Positions 60,222 to 64,000 of a stretch of 64,000 bases of DNA are shown in pieces. The notes below the pieces were generated by a model, which saw nothing but the letters and a program-made list of their open reading frames with translations, searched no databases and had not been told where the DNA came from. Both the position numbers and the translations under genes were made by a program. This DNA is from Anaeromyces robustus (lineage: Eukaryota > Neocallimastigomycota > Neocallimastigomycetes > Neocallimastigales > Neocallimastigaceae): NCBI GenBank assembly GCA_002104895.1, contig MCFG01000152.1, positions 75,001-139,000 of the forward strand, written 5' to 3'. Positions within the stretch are counted from its first letter, which is position 1, and every line of letters begins with the position of its first letter.

Positions 60222-60870
60222 CAAAATTTTATTTGAAATATTATTTATATTTTTTTTTCATAATTTTATACCTCTTCTGAGGACCTGTACTTCCATTCAT
60301 TTGGAATGCTCAGAAGAGGGTAAATGCCTGTCGATACATGGCGACGTTAAGGGCATTTTATGAAGTCTCCTCAATAATTGTTCTTTTTTCTAATAATATG
60401 TATAAGTTGGATATGCAGGAAATGAGTTATTTGTATTTTCTTTTAAATTTACCTTTCATGTATTTCTGTATATTATCACTGTATGAATCCATTGTAATTG
60501 CTTTAATTATTGTATGAGCTTGATTCACTCAAAAGCATGTGCTTATACTTTATTAGAATTTAGAATAGTTATTTTTGAGTTCTTCACCTTTAACTTTTTT
60601 TTTAATTTTCATGAATTTAAGAATTTACAAGATTTCAAATATATTTACATTCGCAAAAAGAGATTTTTATAACAACTATCAATATTCTACAAGTGTTTTT
60701 ATAATAGAGTAAAGAAGATAAACAATTGATAAATTTAAACAAAAGAAAAAAAAAAAAGAAAAAATTTACATTCAGTTATTACTAGTCTACATTTTTAACT
60801 CGATTTTTTTAGTTTAGTACTTTCATTTTACTTTTTTTATTTTTTTCATCAATATTAAATATAGATCATA
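60219..60870. other. Spacer between the two LINEs, probably the second LINE's 5' UTR
   Basis: About 650 bases, less A/T-rich than host intergenic DNA, with the hairpin cluster at 60271-60358. The frame ending at 60363 is open only because it includes the poly(A) tail as Lys codons. Confidence 0.6.
60271..60358 (+). ncRNA. Structured hairpin pair between the LINEs
   Basis: CCTCTTCTGAG (60271-60281) pairs perfectly with CTCAGAAGAGG (60309-60319), with an inner CATTC/GAATG stem (60294-60298 with 60304-60308). Immediately after, AAATGCC (60322-60328) pairs with GGCATTT (60352-60358), with inner GTCG/CGAC (60330-60333 with 60342-60345). It could be a structured 5' UTR, a ribozyme-like leader or the tail of another element. 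I could not fit hammerhead or HDV-like cores. Confidence 0.5.
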
Positions 60871-63800
60871 ATGGTACGAAATTTTTATAATAGTAACGAA
60901 AATAGCAATGTTTTTGTTCGTGGATTCCGCTGTTATGGAACTGATATTAACAACACTAGCATTATCTTCATCAATGGCCTTCACTCATGGACCAATGCAT
61001 ATATGATGGATTTTCTGGAATCAAATCTTAAGGAATTCAACAAGTACATTCTTTCAGTTAAACGATCTATGTGTTCTAGAGGTTGGTATTTTAGGATCAA
61101 AGTTTTATCATCTGACTTTAAATTCGATGATTTCAAAAAGAAATTTGTATCATATATCTCAAATGCTAGCTTGTCGTATAGTAATTGCACTCATTATATT
61201 CGTAAAAGGTCACTTCAACAGATCAGAAATCAACTATTTTCTCCTTCAACAAACTTTAATGATTCAATTAATAACCAAAGTAATTCTACAACAAACTTAA
61301 ATGATTCAATTAATAACCAAAGTAATCTACAACAAACTTAAATGATTCAATCAATAACCAAAGAAATTCTACAACAAACTTAAATGATTCAATTAATAAC
61401 CAAAGTAATTCTACTACAACATCCTCACAATCTAATACTTCAGATTCTTTCCAACGCAACTCATTAGTTAGTATACACTCTAATCTCAACTCTCTTAATT
61501 CTATCAAAGATAAGTTTACTTTTTGTCTCAGTTGGAATACCAATGGATGGAACCATGAAAAGAAAGATAGTATCGAATACTTTATCACATTATTCAAACC
61601 TCTTTTTCTCTGTTTTCAAGAAACAAAGAACGGTTCTGGTCCAATAGTAGTCAACCATGTAAAGTCACTATTCCCAATTACCGTTATTTTGTTAGAAGAG
61701 CCGTTGATAGTATTCCAGGCATGAGAGGTTTATTTTTAGGTTATCATAAATCTTGTCAAGCAATACTTGAAGAGAATTCATTTAATTACATTATTTCCTT
61801 AACTAATTATAATATATACGACTCTAAATGCTCTGTTGGAAATGTATATATCCCTGTCAGCTCTCATTCTACACAAGTGAAGTGTGCTTTAGCAGAAGTT
61901 ATTGATTGGCTTAATATTCATCGTGATCATGCTTCTATTCTTGTTGGGGATTTTAACATGAAAACAGTGGACCTTGAAGAAAAAATATCACCGATTAATG
62001 GTTGGATGATTTTACCTCTCAATAGTTCAAGAATCTCTTGGGTTCAAGGTAATTTATCTTCAGATATTGATCATGCTTTGGTTAATTATAAAATGTTGAA
62101 CCTTATATCTTATGCTTCCTTTATTGATTATCACCCAGTCTCTGATCATAAACCAATGTTAGTATATTGTAAGAAAAATTTTGTTGATCTCTCCTTTACT
62201 CACCCAAAAAAGGTTGTTCAATGGAATAGAATTCGCTGTAAGGAAATGAAAAACGATATTGTTGACAATAACAAGTTTGCTATTTTAAATAATGAGATCT
62301 TTAATAATCCTTCTCTTTCTATTGATGATCTAGTTGATAAGTTTATTAATACTTCTAATTCAATTGCAGAGGACCTTGAAATTACATCTTCTACTGAAAT
62401 TAGGAAATCAATGTTCCATATGTCACGTAATATTTACTGTCTTCAAAGAATCAAAAGCTTGAAGTATCGACAAATTAAAAAGAGCCATTTGGATTATGAA
62501 CCTAATCAATTTATTATCCTTGTTGCATCTTATAATAAATTATGCCAATCTATTCATAAAAAATGTAATGAATTTAGAAGACAAAACTATTTATTTTGGA
62601 TTAAAGTAGGCTGCGAGGCTACCTTAAAAAATGACAGCAGAAAATCATGGTCATGGATTAAGAAGAATATTAAAAATAACAATCAGGAGTTATTTATACC
62701 TCATCCTATCAGAGACCACCAAGATAACTTAGTGTATAGTACTAAAGATCAATTAGATGTTTGGTGCAATTATTATAAGAAACTTAGTTATGACTCTACT
62801 GGACATAGCATGAATAAAAAATTCTGGAAGAATTCTCCCGCTATTAATCGTATAAAGAGTGGAAATAACATAGTATGGGATATTAACCAAGATATCAGCA
62901 TTGAAGAAATCAAAAAGGCCATCCTTTCTATCCCTAACTTTAAAGCCTCGGGTCCCGATGGTATCCCTATTGAATTTTATAAAGCTTTAATTCCTGATTC
63001 CTCTTCGAATGACTCTGTAAATAATGATTCCTATGTTCCGGCTGGTCTTAGTTGTTTCTGTTTCTTAATTAATCGTATTTGGAATGGTGATTTTCCTATT
63101 TTTTGGAATAATGCATCCATTGTTTCTATTCCAAAAAAAGGCGATCTTTCTAATTGTGATAACTATCGTGGTATCTCACTTATCAATAATGGTATTAAGA
63201 TTCTTTCGAAAATTATTGCTTCTAGAATTTCTGAATATGGTATAAGTCATGGATTCATCAGACCAGAACAATTTGGCTTTCGGAATAAGGAAGAATGTAT
63301 TAGTCTTTATATCTCTATTCTTTCTATTTGTCAAAGACGTAAATTCAAAGGGGAAGATACTTATATAGCTTTTCTGGATCTTAAAAAAGCTTACGATTCT
63401 GTGCCCATATATAACATCTTGTCGAAAATTTATACTCTTGGTATACAAGGAAAATGCTTTCAATTTTTGGAGAACCTATATCTGTCTTCCAAAGCTTGTG
63501 TTAAAATTAATGGACAATTTTCCGATTCTTTCAGAATACTTAAAGGAGTTCGACAAGGATGTCCCTTATCTCCTATACTTTTTAATTTGTTTATCAACGA
63601 CATCTTCAACGATTGCCTGCATAATGGTGTGAAAATAGATACTGAATATTGCTGTGGAGGATTATTTGCTGATGATATTGTTCTTTGTGCCCCTAGTAGA
63701 TCTCGTATGAACAAACTTCTTCGTTTAGTTGGTAAATGGGCTAAGGACAACGAGATGACTTTTGGAATTAATAAATGTGGCACATTAGCTGTTAGACATG

Positions 63801-64000
63801 AAAATTCGGAATATATTCTTAGAGAGGACCCTACCTTTTATTTAACAGGAATCGCAATCCCTAAAACAGATTGTTATACTTACCTTGGTGTTCCCTTTCA
63901 CAAAACTCTAGATTTAAAATTCGTTATTAGTAAAATGAAAAATAAAGTTAGTAAGGCTTTGTTTTCAATTCAGGGTTTTTTAAAAAATGATCTGATTCCT
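60871..64000 (+). pseudogene. Second LINE ORF, frame broken twice, runs off the right edge
   Basis: Related to the LINE at 55578 along its whole visible length (RCYGTDINNTSIIFINGLHSW, LSWNTNGWN, FQETKNG, LVGDFNM, SDHKPM, KASGPDGIP, IPKKGDLSNCDNYRGISL, FLDLKKAYDSV, GVRQGCPLSPILFNLF, FADD at 63665-63676), so it is the same family but clearly diverged. The frame from 60871 stops at 61341 because one of four 42-bp repeats has lost a base (near 61325). A second one-base loss lies near 61632-61642, just after FQETKNG. Beyond that I read it as open to base 64000 with catalytic residues intact. As it stands it should not make a full protein. Either break could be a sequencing error, since homopolymer-like repeats are involved. 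Confidence 0.87.
61258..61424 (+). repeat. Four tandem 42-bp units in the second LINE
   Basis: Units start at 61258, 61300, 61341 and 61383 (AATGATTCAATTAATAACC...) and encode NDSINNQSNSTTNL in frame. The second unit is 41 bases, which shifts the frame. The first LINE lacks this array at the equivalent position. Confidence 0.88.

Noticed and set aside
60166-60363. ORF beginning with poly-Lys after the LINE
   Set aside because: The Lys run is the poly(A) tail; the rest overlaps the hairpin region and matches no family that I know.
63176-63783. Minus-strand ORFs at the right end
   Set aside because: They lie opposite conserved reverse-transcriptase motifs of the second LINE.

Overview
The window looks like nuclear DNA of an anaerobic gut fungus (Neocallimastigomycota) or a very close AT-rich, zoosporic fungal relative. 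The base composition is extreme, with A/T-only stretches between genes, long homopolymers and AAT/TTTA microsatellites. Genes are split by short, almost pure A/T introns with GT...AG ends. Coding regions carry long Asn, Asp, Glu and Lys runs. The gene set is fungal (two GPI-type chitin/polysaccharide deacetylases) but also flagellate (TMEM231, a ciliary transition-zone protein, and HAUS4, an augmin subunit), which fits a fungus with flagellated zoospores. The genus assignment is inference.

Layout. 1-1755 (-): a five-intron four-TM (tetraspanin-like) protein running off the left edge. 2535-9387 (+): MLH3, a MutL homologue in 13 exons with a huge low-complexity linker. 10617-12090: a short, recently inserted, defective Ty1/copia-type LTR element on the minus strand, sitting in an AAT microsatellite. 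12091-18037: about 6 kb without recognisable genes. 18038-19034 (+): an unknown protein with a TM segment at each end. 22211-24377 (+): PHS1/HACD 3-hydroxyacyl-CoA dehydratase, 7 exons. 24999-27535 (+): HAUS4, 8 exons. 28259-30098 (+): Sm D2, 5 exons including a 10-nt exon. 32374-35400 (+): an unrecognised protein of about 625 residues. 36297-38914 (+): TMEM231, 6 exons, whose last intron appears to be a U12-type AT-AC intron. 38915-44780: gene-free. 44781-46489 and 53028-54191 (+): two paralogous CE4 deacetylases, one with four introns and one with a single intron. 55578-60218 (+): an intact single-ORF LINE with a poly(A) tail. 60871 to the right edge (+): a related second LINE with two early frame breaks.

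Functionally the window is ordinary chromosomal housekeeping (mismatch repair/meiosis, very-long-chain fatty acid synthesis, splicing, spindle, cilium, cell-wall remodelling) interrupted by retroelements. No operon-like or defence-like system is visible. The observations most worth following are the AT-AC minor intron in TMEM231, augmin in this lineage, the micro-exons, the half-tRNA-Lys primer site of the LTR element, and the lopsided intron content of the deacetylase pair. All exon borders were placed by hand from reading frame, splice dinucleotides and remembered family motifs; no transcript data or database search was available.
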